Assembly: GCA_029933565.1 (NCBI GenBank)
Contig: JAOZNY010000040.1
Span: forward strand, 1 to 14,459
Direction: 5' to 3'
DNA length: 14,459 bases
Source: Bacteroidales bacterium
GTDB taxonomy: Bacteria; Bacteroidota; Bacteroidia; Bacteroidales; F082
The notes below the pieces were generated by a model, which did not search any database, had not been told where the DNA came from, and was given only the letters and a program-made list of their open reading frames with translations. Numbering within the stretch: the stretch's first letter is position 1; each line of letters opens with the position of its first letter. This document shows positions 1 through 7,109 of this stretch, one piece after another. A program made the position numbers and the translations under genes.

Positions 1-128
1 ACGATTTTGATTTTAATGTATGGGGAGGCGATATTATGCAGAATCAGGAAGCCATGAAAATAGGTTGTGAAAATGGTCAGGATGTTTTTAGTATTTACCG
101 TCTCAGTGTTTTTAATCTTGATAAGTAG
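1..128 (+). CDS. MbnP-like protein, C-terminal end only (partial)
   Basis: An open frame enters from the left edge (codons in phase with position 3) and stops with TAG at 126-128. It gives about 41 residues ending in VFSIYRLSVFNLDK. The pattern IMxNxEAMxIxxENxxDxFSI resembles, from memory, the C-terminal end of MbnP-like copper/tryptophan proteins of Bacteroidota. Such genes often sit directly before a di-haem cytochrome c peroxidase, as here. The next gene's lipoprotein start is 7 nt after this stop, so the two are probably co-transcribed and perhaps translationally coupled. Only the tail is visible, so signal peptide and ligand residues cannot be judged. The frame is clearly open and abuts the next gene, so a real gene is likely; the family assignment is an inference from motif shape and context. 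Confidence 0.5.
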   Translation, partial: DFDFNVWGGDIMQNQEAMKIGCENGQDVFSIYRLSVFNLDK

Positions 129-135
129 TTTTGAG

Positions 136-1287
136 ATGATTAATCAGTTAAATAAAGGCATAGCATTATTGGTTTTGGTAGCATTGTTTTTTGCTTCCTG
201 CAATGAGAATAATACACCTGAGCCTTTTGTTCCTACACCTTATGAAATTGAAATTCCTTATGGTTTTCCAACTATCCTAAATATTCCTGCCGATAACCCC
301 ATGACTGTTGAAGGAATTGAACTTGGCAGATATTTATTCTACGACGAACGGCTTTCAGGTCGTACACATCCCGACAGTTTAATGACTTGTGCCACATGCC
401 ATCGACAGAAAAGGGCTTTTGAAGCAGGTGTTGACCACCCTGACTTTCCGGGAGGTCACCCAATTGGATTATCGGGCTTGAAAACTCACCATGTAATGTT
501 GCCAATGATTAATTTGGTTTGGAATACTTCGGGCTATGGCTGGAATGGTTTTTTATATCCAGATAACCCTGATGAGGATATGCGGAATATAGAGGATTTT
601 GTTCGCTTGACTGTTTTTGCTAAAGATGAAATTGATGGCGATACAACCCGCATTGTTAACTTATTCCAGTCACTTAATGGGTATCCCGATTTGTTTTTAA
701 AAGCATTTGGCAGCAACAATATAACATTCACAAATATTGAAAAAGCAATAGCTCAGTTTGTTAGAACGTTGATTTCTGCAAATTCAAAGTTCGATAAATA
801 CTTACGTGGTGAGGTACAACTTTCACAATCCGAAATAAATGGTTTTGTGTTGTTTACAACCGAAGAAGGTGCCGATTGCTTCCATTGCCATGGTGGGTCA
901 GGTAACCCAATGTTTACTACTCATCTGTTTTACAATAATGGAAAAGATACTGAGTTTACTGATCCTATGGACAGGTATTTAATTAGCAACGACCCAATGG
1001 ACCACGGTGCCTATAAGGCAACAACTTTGAGGAATATTGCAGTTCAGGGGCCTTTTATGCACGATGGAAGATTCGAAACACTTGAAGAGGTTATTGAGTT
1101 TTATTCGCATGCGGTGCTGATGTCGCCTTACGTAAACCCATTAATGCATCATGTGAATGATGGTGGTGTACAGTTAACACCAACAGAAAAAGAAGATCTG
1201 TTGAATTTTATTAGGACACTTCATGATGAAGAATTTTTGACTAACCCTGAGTTTTCAAAGCCTGATAAATTTCCGGATGAAGGGTGA
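136..1287 (+). CDS. Di-haem cytochrome c peroxidase family lipoprotein (MauG/MbnH-like)
   Basis: A periplasm-facing di-haem c-type cytochrome of the bacterial cytochrome c peroxidase/MauG superfamily, 383 residues from the ATG at 136. That start gives a short signal with a hydrophobic stretch (residues 8-20) and a lipobox FASC at 19-22, so the protein is probably a lipoprotein. A GTG at 67 is also in frame but would lie inside the upstream gene and place the signal internally. Two haem motifs are present: CATCH at 85-89 and CFHCH at 248-252. The C-terminal block around YKATTLRNIAVQGPFMHDGR (about 294-313) is typical of the family. Glu165 in the KDEID segment may be the active-site acid. The usual WDGR motif reads WNGF (about 136-139), which is unusual. 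With an MbnP-like gene upstream it could be an MbnH-type tryptophan-oxidising partner rather than a peroxide scavenger; that role is inferred. Confidence 0.9.
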   Translation: MINQLNKGIALLVLVALFFASCNENNTPEPFVPTPYEIEIPYGFPTILNIPADNPMTVEGIELGRYLFYDERLSGRTHPDSLMTCATCHRQKRAFEAGVDHPDFPGGHPIGLSGLKTHHVMLPMINLVWNTSGYGWNGFLYPDNPDEDMRNIEDFVRLTVFAKDEIDGDTTRIVNLFQSLNGYPDLFLKAFGSNNITFTNIEKAIAQFVRTLISANSKFDKYLRGEVQLSQSEINGFVLFTTEEGADCFHCHGGSGNPMFTTHLFYNNGKDTEFTDPMDRYLISNDPMDHGAYKATTLRNIAVQGPFMHDGRFETLEEVIEFYSHAVLMSPYVNPLMHHVNDGGVQLTPTEKEDLLNFIRTLHDEEFLTNPEFSKPDKFPDEG

Positions 1288-1373
1288 GCAGGAAGTTTAA
1301 AGTTTAAAGTTGAGAGTAGAAAGTTGAAAAAAAGTAAAAAGTTGATAGTTAAAGATATCATTTACCATCTTTG
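1288..1373. repeat. Degenerate AGTTRAA heptad repeat tract between convergent genes
   Basis: The 86-nt gap between the peroxidase stop and the tsaD stop holds a run of 7-nt units: AGTTTAA, AGTTTAA, AGTTGAG, AGTAGAA, AGTTGAA (1294-1328, strictly in phase), then four A residues and AGTAAAA, AGTTGAT, AGTTAAA (1333-1353). Degenerate AAGTTTAAAG-type tracts are, from memory, frequent between Bacteroidota genes. Just beyond it, AAAGAT (1351-1356) and ATCTTT (1367-1372) could pair around a 10-nt loop as a weak hairpin next to the tsaD stop; it lacks a T tract and is a poor terminator. Confidence 0.75.
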
Positions 1374-2390
1374 CTAGAATCTGCTTCTTGCGTAAGGAAC
1401 AACATTTTGTTCAGCAAAATCACCATCTAAATATTTAAAGTAACCTGCAATTGCAATCATGGCTGCATTATCTGTGGTAAACTGAAATTCAGGGATAAAA
1501 GTTTTCCAATTGTTTTGTTTAGCCATTAATGTTAAAGCATCCCTTAATCCTGAGTTTGCTGAAACACCCCCTGCAATTGCAATCTGCTTAATACCTGTTT
1601 CTTTTATTGCTCTTTTTACTTTGTTAAGTAAGATAGTTACAATGGTATATTGAATTGAAGCAGAAAGGTCGGCTTTATTTTTTTCAATAAAATCGTCGTC
1701 TATTTTTAGACTATCTCTTAGAAAATATAAAAATGAAGTCTTTAAACCGCTAAAACTGTAGTCAAGTCCTTTCATGCTGGGTGTTGGAAATTCAAAAGCA
1801 TGGGGATTTCCAATTTTTGCTAATTTGTCGATCACGGGTCCTCCGGGATAGGGCAGGCCCATAATTTTTGCTGCTTTATCGAAGGCCTCACCGGCTGCAT
1901 CGTCTATTGTTCTTCCAATAACTGTCATTTTTGTTGGGCTTTCCACCTTTACAATCTGTGTGTGGCCTCCCGAAACAGTAAGGCATAAAAACGGAAAATT
2001 TGGTTTTTCCTCACCATATTCCTTACCAATAAAATGCGATAAAATATGGGCTTTCAGGTGATCAACTTCAACCATTGGGATACCCAGTCCAAGTGAAAAT
2101 GATTTTGCAAATGAAGTTCCCACAAGTAAGGAACCCAACAATCCGGGGCCACGAGTAAAAGCAATGGCACTCAACTGATTTTTCTTTATCTTTGCTTTGT
2201 TAAGGGCAAACTCAACAACAGGGATAATATTCTGCTGGTGAGCCCTCGAAGCAAGTTCAGGTACTACGCCACCAAACGATTTGTGGACATCCTGATTTGC
2301 AATAACGTTAGAAAGTAATTGTGTGTTTTTTATAACGGCAGCAGATGTGTCGTCGCAAGATGATTCGATGCCTAAAATATAAGTGCTCAT
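1374..2390 (-). CDS. tsaD: tRNA N6-adenosine threonylcarbamoyltransferase TsaD
   Basis: TsaD (Kae1/YgjD) transfers the threonylcarbamoyl group from threonylcarbamoyl-AMP to A37 of tRNAs that read ANN codons, with partner TsaB and other Tsa proteins in the cytoplasm. The 338-residue length is normal. Family motifs are intact: N-terminal GIESSCDDTS (7-16), VVPELASRAH (42-51), GPGLLGSLLVG (81-91), metal-binding His111 and His115, SGGHTQ (140-145), DDAAGEAFDKAAK (163-175), FSGLKT (213-218), AGGVSAN (273-279) and the TDNAAM block with metal-ligand candidate Asp307. The ATG at 2390 (minus strand) places the GIESSCDDTS motif at the expected distance from the N-terminus. The gene is divergent from the TamB-like gene with no base between the two starts and convergent with the peroxidase gene. 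No odd residues were seen. Confidence 0.98.
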   Translation of the reverse strand: MSTYILGIESSCDDTSAAVIKNTQLLSNVIANQDVHKSFGGVVPELASRAHQQNIIPVVEFALNKAKIKKNQLSAIAFTRGPGLLGSLLVGTSFAKSFSLGLGIPMVEVDHLKAHILSHFIGKEYGEEKPNFPFLCLTVSGGHTQIVKVESPTKMTVIGRTIDDAAGEAFDKAAKIMGLPYPGGPVIDKLAKIGNPHAFEFPTPSMKGLDYSFSGLKTSFLYFLRDSLKIDDDFIEKNKADLSASIQYTIVTILLNKVKRAIKETGIKQIAIAGGVSANSGLRDALTLMAKQNNWKTFIPEFQFTTDNAAMIAIAGYFKYLDGDFAEQNVVPYARSRF

Positions 2391-5300
2391 TTGAAGAAAA
2401 TATCAGTCGCCAAAAATATTAAAAAAAGGCTTGCAAGGTTTATATTTTATACCCTTTTGGTGATTGTTTCATTACCATTAGCACTTACTATATTATTTAG
2501 GAGCCCTTTGATTCAAACACTCAGTGCACGACTGGTAACAGAATGGGTGTCAGAGAATATGGATAGGGAGATTAGTATTGAATCAATGAATTTTAGTTTT
2601 TTTGATGGACTGTATTTATCTGGTGTAAAAGCCTACGATCATAAAAATAACCCAATATTAGAGTTGAATTCTTTATTAGCAATGCCCCACTTTGCATGGA
2701 CAGGTCAGATTGAATTTAGTAATATTGAAATTGATGGTGCCTCATTTACTTATGGGAGGTATAAGGATGATAAGACTTCTGCTCTTTTGATGTTTCTGGG
2801 TTTAGATTCTACACAAAGTGGAGGAAGTGGGAATAATTTTAAATTATATTCAAAAGAAATAAGACTAACAAACTCGGTATTTCGGCTTTTTGATGAAACA
2901 AAATCTTATACCAATGAGAAAGGTATGGATTATGCCGATATTGTTATAAATGGCATTAATGGTTACCTAAAGGATTTTTACTTAATTAATGATTCAGTTA
3001 ACACTAAGGTGCTGATGCTTCAGGCTGTTGAGAAATGTGGATTGGGAATACAAAATTTGAGTGCTGACTTTTCAATAGGCTCTAATGGTTTGCATGCATA
3101 CAACAGTAAACTTTCAACTGATAAATCGAAATTGGATTTTGATCTTGACTTTTATTATTCGTCTTATCAAACGATGAGTGAGTTTATTGATTCAGTAAAT
3201 ATTATAGGTGAGATACGCCCTTCGGAATTGGATTTGACAGATTTGGGATATTTTTCGGATGTTATGTTTGAAATGCCTGATAAGATTATTGTTTCCGGAA
3301 GTGTTCAAGGAAAAGTAAATGAATTAAACGGAGATAATATTGTTTTGGAATATGCCAAAAATACAAGTTTTACAGGCGATGTTTATATCAAGGGGCTACC
3401 CGATTTTTTTGACTCATACATTAGTTTGGGAATTCATGATTTCAGAACAAGCAAATGTGATATTCAGAGTTTTGTTTTACCAATTGAAGAAAGAAATATT
3501 GATGTTCCGCTCGAAATAGAATGTGCTGACAACATCTCGGTAACAGGCAACTTTTTAGGTTATTATGGGAATTTTAAATCAAAACTTGAAATTAGTCTCC
3601 CAAATGGTAAGTTGCTTGCAGAAGTTAATTTTAACGAAAACAAGAATGACAGTATTTATGTGGGTGCAAAACTAGCGGGTGAATACTTGAATATTGGTAA
3701 AATACTGCAGATTGACGAAATAACAGCACCTGTTTTTTTTAATGCTGATGTAGAGATTAAAGGAGAAAATGAGGATGACTTAATTTATAATTTTAAAACA
3801 TTAATCAGTTCTGTTGGTTTAATGGGCTATAATTTTAATCGAATTAAATTGGAAGGGAATTATTCAAAAGATTCATTAAGAAGTACTTTTAGGATTGGTG
3901 ATAAAAATTTAATGGCCGATGGACGTTTGATGTTTGAGTCGAATAATGAACCATCGCTTGAAGTAAATGCTGAAATCAAAAGAGTAAATATCGATAAACT
4001 TGGATTATGGAATGATGGTAAATTTAATCTGGCAACAAGTATGTACTTAAAAATAATGGGTTTCGATGCCAATTATTTAACTGCCGAATTGCTGCTGAAG
4101 AATTCAAGACTGAAGATTAAAGATGATATTTATAATATTGATTCAATTTATCTTACTAAAAACTACAACGAAAAAACTGGTCACAGACTGGATTTGCAAT
4201 CAGATATTGCTGATGCAAATTTAAGTGGCGATTTCCTTTTTATGGAATTGGCTGACAATAGTCTGGGATTAATTAATTATTACTATCCATTTTCAAATGT
4301 TAAATTAAAGGATACTGTAAGTAAGAATGCCAAATTCACAGTGGAGATTAAAGACAGTAGAATTATTCACGATCATTTTATTAAAGGACTTGAACTTGAA
4401 GATGGAACAAGAGCAGATTTGTCTTTCGATTTTAATAAGAAATTAGTTGATTTAAACTTATCGTCGGATAGGGTAAACTTTTATGGGATTGATTTTTTGG
4501 ACAATAATGTAAGTGCTCAAACCACAAATGGGAAAATACACTTCAATTATGATATTAAAACCATAATTCTCAAAGATAGTACTTCAAGCGATAAAACAGT
4601 TCTTGGTCTTGATAATTTCCAGATGCTGAGTAGTATTGGTGACAGTGTTCTTGGTTTTGATTTTTTGTGGTTTAACACCGATACGATTTTATTAACAAAA
4701 GGTCTGATTAGGGGTAAATTGGAAAATGGTACTGTTGTCGATACTTTAAGGATTAACGAATTGGATGTGGTTATTAACAATGTAAAATGGACTCTTGATT
4801 CTGCAAATCGTATTTATTTTGATTCGCTTGGAGTGGCCTTTAGTGCTTTTAATATATCAGCAGGTAATTCTAGCCTCCTGGTAAATGGAAGGTATCCAAA
4901 AAATGAGTCAGACGAACTTGAAATAGATTTCGATAAATGGGACATCTCGCATTTTGATATTCTAAGCGATCCTTATAATCTTAATTTTGATGGAATAATA
5001 AATGGTAATGTGAAGTGGGGAATGATTGGAAAGAACCCTACCTTACTTTCAAATATACGTATTGAAGGATTTGGGCTTAATGGTCAATATCTTGGTAAAG
5101 CACTTTTAATGAACTCCTGGGATAACACCAATAAATCGATTTATTTAAAAGCCCATATTGTTGATAACACCGGCAAAAGAATGCATGAATTATTCCATGC
5201 TGATGGTTATTATTATCCATTTAATGAAAATGATGCATTGGATATTAAGGCTCGGTTTACAGCATTTAAACTTCCGGCCATTGAGGCATTTCTAGAATCC

Positions 5301-6884
5301 TATGTTTCCGAAATTAAGGGGAATACAACCGGAGAAATTACTCTTAAGGGAACAGTTGAGAAACCTGTTATTACAGGCTTTGCAAGCATCAACGAAACCA
5401 GTTTGCTAATTAATTACCTAAATACAAGATATTCTTTTTCAAATCTCATAGTTTTTGAAGAGAATATGATACATTTTGATAAACTAGTTTTATATGATAC
5501 ATTGGGTAATAGTGCACGAATTAGCGGTTTTCTCAAGCATCATAATTTGAGTAACCCCTGGCTTGACGTTAGTATTTCTAGCGATAAACTACTGTTTTTT
5601 AATACTACACGAAAAATGAATGACCTTTATTATGGTACAGGTATTTTGAGTGGTGATATTAGGATAACAGGTGCTCCTGATGATATTAAACTGGATATTA
5701 CTACATCAACAAAACAAGGGACTAGGGTTTATCTGCCTCTTGATTATACAACAGAACTTGCCGATAAGGATTACATAATATTTATAAAATCAGATTTTGA
5801 TAGTATTGCTGAGGCTGAAAATGTGAAGAAACTAAAGTTGAAAGAAGAGAAAGAAATTGATGAACTCAAATATGCTATTGATTTGGCAATGGATATAACA
5901 CCGATAGCAAGGATAAATATTGCCATGCCATCAGATATGGGAAGTATTGAAGCCCAGGGAACTGGTGATTTGAAAATGGAAGTTAATTCAGATGGTGATT
6001 TTGGACTTTTCGGAGAGTATATTGTTGAAAAGGGGCTTTTTCATTTTACCATTGAGAATTTGGTAAACAAGCGATTTGAACTAGTAAAAGGTGGACGAAT
6101 ATCGTGGACCGGTGACCCATACACCGCAAATATTAATATTAGAGGACTTTATAAGGTTAAAGCAAACTTAGCAAGCCTTGGAGTTGTTATCGATAGTTCT
6201 GCAACATATAAGAACAAAGTTAATGTTGAATGCAATATCATCCTAAAAGACCAATTGATGAACCCTACTATTAAGTTTGAAATAGCAATGCCAGATCTTG
6301 ATCCTGATTTGCAGAGAGCAGTTTATGCCCAATTGGATACTACTAACCAGGCTATGGTAAACCAGCAGATGATTTCACTTCTGGTACTGGGGACATTTAG
6401 TTTTAGTAATGCATCAAGTATTAATTTATCCTCGTCATATTACACTATACTTACAAATCAGTTAAGTGGTATGCTTTCGCAAATATCTGATGATTTTGAC
6501 ATAGGCGTAAATTATAAACCTGGCGATAACATTACGGATGAGGAGTTTGAAGTGGCTTTGTCAACTCAACTTTTCGACGACAGGTTGATAATTGATGGCA
6601 ATTTTGGAGTTAGCTACGATCGCTCACAGCAAAATGCCAGTAATATTGTAGGCGATGTTAATATCGCCTATAAATTAACTGCTGATGGAAGATGGATATT
6701 GAAAGCGTTTAACCATTCCAATGTTAACTCATGGTATTATTACAACAGTTACGACAAGGTTTCGCCATATACCCAAGGAGTTGGTATTGCTTACCGTAAG
6801 GAGTTCAACAACCTAAGAGAATTTTTTAAACGAGTTCGTAAAAAGGAAAAACCAGAGAGTGAAAGTGATGATATGAAAGAATAA
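2391..6884 (+). CDS. tamB: TamB-like translocation/assembly module (AsmA-like, DUF490)
   Basis: A very large envelope protein (1497 residues) of the TamB family, thought to bridge the inner and outer membranes and to serve in outer-membrane biogenesis or phospholipid transport. Residues 1-14 are basic, about 16-36 form one membrane anchor, and the rest is repetitive, beta-rich, AsmA-like sequence. The C-terminal part (roughly 1090-1470), with segments such as PTIKFEIAMPDLDPDLQRAV and SSYYTILTNQLSGMLSQIS, fits the DUF490/TamB domain. The last about 20 residues are highly charged. The start is a TTG at 2391: an in-frame stop lies 18 nt upstream (2373-2375) and the next in-frame ATG is 57 codons in, which would remove the anchor. 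It abuts tsaD divergently. No TamA/BamA-type partner is visible in the window. Longer than the E. coli protein (about 1260 residues), as is common in this phylum. Confidence 0.9.
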   Translation: MKKISVAKNIKKRLARFIFYTLLVIVSLPLALTILFRSPLIQTLSARLVTEWVSENMDREISIESMNFSFFDGLYLSGVKAYDHKNNPILELNSLLAMPHFAWTGQIEFSNIEIDGASFTYGRYKDDKTSALLMFLGLDSTQSGGSGNNFKLYSKEIRLTNSVFRLFDETKSYTNEKGMDYADIVINGINGYLKDFYLINDSVNTKVLMLQAVEKCGLGIQNLSADFSIGSNGLHAYNSKLSTDKSKLDFDLDFYYSSYQTMSEFIDSVNIIGEIRPSELDLTDLGYFSDVMFEMPDKIIVSGSVQGKVNELNGDNIVLEYAKNTSFTGDVYIKGLPDFFDSYISLGIHDFRTSKCDIQSFVLPIEERNIDVPLEIECADNISVTGNFLGYYGNFKSKLEISLPNGKLLAEVNFNENKNDSIYVGAKLAGEYLNIGKILQIDEITAPVFFNADVEIKGENEDDLIYNFKTLISSVGLMGYNFNRIKLEGNYSKDSLRSTFRIGDKNLMADGRLMFESNNEPSLEVNAEIKRVNIDKLGLWNDGKFNLATSMYLKIMGFDANYLTAELLLKNSRLKIKDDIYNIDSIYLTKNYNEKTGHRLDLQSDIADANLSGDFLFMELADNSLGLINYYYPFSNVKLKDTVSKNAKFTVEIKDSRIIHDHFIKGLELEDGTRADLSFDFNKKLVDLNLSSDRVNFYGIDFLDNNVSAQTTNGKIHFNYDIKTIILKDSTSSDKTVLGLDNFQMLSSIGDSVLGFDFLWFNTDTILLTKGLIRGKLENGTVVDTLRINELDVVINNVKWTLDSANRIYFDSLGVAFSAFNISAGNSSLLVNGRYPKNESDELEIDFDKWDISHFDILSDPYNLNFDGIINGNVKWGMIGKNPTLLSNIRIEGFGLNGQYLGKALLMNSWDNTNKSIYLKAHIVDNTGKRMHELFHADGYYYPFNENDALDIKARFTAFKLPAIEAFLESYVSEIKGNTTGEITLKGTVEKPVITGFASINETSLLINYLNTRYSFSNLIVFEENMIHFDKLVLYDTLGNSARISGFLKHHNLSNPWLDVSISSDKLLFFNTTRKMNDLYYGTGILSGDIRITGAPDDIKLDITTSTKQGTRVYLPLDYTTELADKDYIIFIKSDFDSIAEAENVKKLKLKEEKEIDELKYAIDLAMDITPIARINIAMPSDMGSIEAQGTGDLKMEVNSDGDFGLFGEYIVEKGLFHFTIENLVNKRFELVKGGRISWTGDPYTANINIRGLYKVKANLASLGVVIDSSATYKNKVNVECNIILKDQLMNPTIKFEIAMPDLDPDLQRAVYAQLDTTNQAMVNQQMISLLVLGTFSFSNASSINLSSSYYTILTNQLSGMLSQISDDFDIGVNYKPGDNITDEEFEVALSTQLFDDRLIIDGNFGVSYDRSQQNASNIVGDVNIAYKLTADGRWILKAFNHSNVNSWYYYNSYDKVSPYTQGVGIAYRKEFNNLREFFKRVRKKEKPESESDDMKE
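2411..2418 (-). promoter_or_regulatory. Candidate tsaD promoter -7 box inside the TamB-like gene
   Basis: Reading the minus strand, TATTTTTG matches the Bacteroidota -7 consensus TAnnTTTG exactly and would place a transcript start roughly 14 nt before the tsaD ATG. A TTG lies 15 nt further upstream, shorter than the usual spacing, so the -33 element is weak. The box lies within codons 7-10 of the divergent gene. Confidence 0.35.
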
Positions 6885-7060
6885 GAAATACAAATAATAA
6901 TCCAAGTTGTTAAAGTTAAAATATTGTGATTAAAAACAAAAAAAATGATTTCCAACTATCCACTCTTGAGAGGGGAATCAGGGGTGTGTCATAAATAAAC
7001 TCAATCATTCTTTTTGTTTTTTTTGTATAAACGTAATCAACTTTTAACAACTTTATCACA
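6885..7060. other. Intergenic region between convergent genes, with A/T-rich inverted repeats
   Basis: No gene is seen here. The stretch holds an 11-nt perfect inverted repeat, AAGTTGTTAAA at 6904-6914 and TTTAACAACTT at 7043-7053, enclosing about 128 nt. It also holds the G/C-richer repeat-like hairpin listed separately at 6957-6990. A second short pair, TTGTGAT (6924-6930) and ATCACAA (7055-7061), occurs in an order that does not extend the first stem, so one long hairpin is not supported. Confidence 0.5.
6957..6990. repeat. Repeat-like hairpin element in AT-rich intergenic DNA
   Basis: CCACTCTTGAGAGGGG (6960-6975) can fold into a short stem with one A/G mismatch and a TTGA loop, followed by AATCAGGGGTGTGTC. 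Its G-rich composition stands out from the AT-rich surroundings. From memory, very similar strings (CCCCTCTTGAGAGGGG followed by a GGGGTGTGT segment) recur as dispersed intergenic repeats in many Bacteroidota genomes. Only one copy is in this window, so the repeat status is inferred. Confidence 0.45.
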
Positions 7061-7096
7061 AAAAAAAGCGCTTTCATTTGAAAGCACTTTTTTTTT
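7061..7096. terminator. Probable bidirectional intrinsic terminator
   Basis: A run of seven A, then GCGCTTTC, loop ATTT, GAAAGCAC and a run of nine T form a stem of about 15 bp with one C/A mismatch. The A tract on one side becomes the U tract for minus-strand transcripts and the T tract serves plus-strand transcripts. It sits 14 nt after the stop of the C10 protease gene (minus) and about 175 nt after the TamB-like stop (plus), as expected between convergent genes. Confidence 0.85.
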
Positions 7097-7109
7097 GTAA
7101 TTCTAGTAA

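Noticed and set aside
67..135. Extended GTG start for the peroxidase giving 23 extra residues
   Set aside because: It would lie wholly or largely inside the upstream gene in another frame and would bury the lipoprotein signal. The ATG at 136 follows the upstream stop and gives a proper signal peptide.
1294..1353. Possible CRISPR array
   Set aside because: The units are 7 nt, degenerate and have no spacers; no cas genes are present.
6904..7061. One long hairpin covering the whole intergenic gap
   Set aside because: The two inverted-repeat pairs occur in an order that cannot form one continuous stem.
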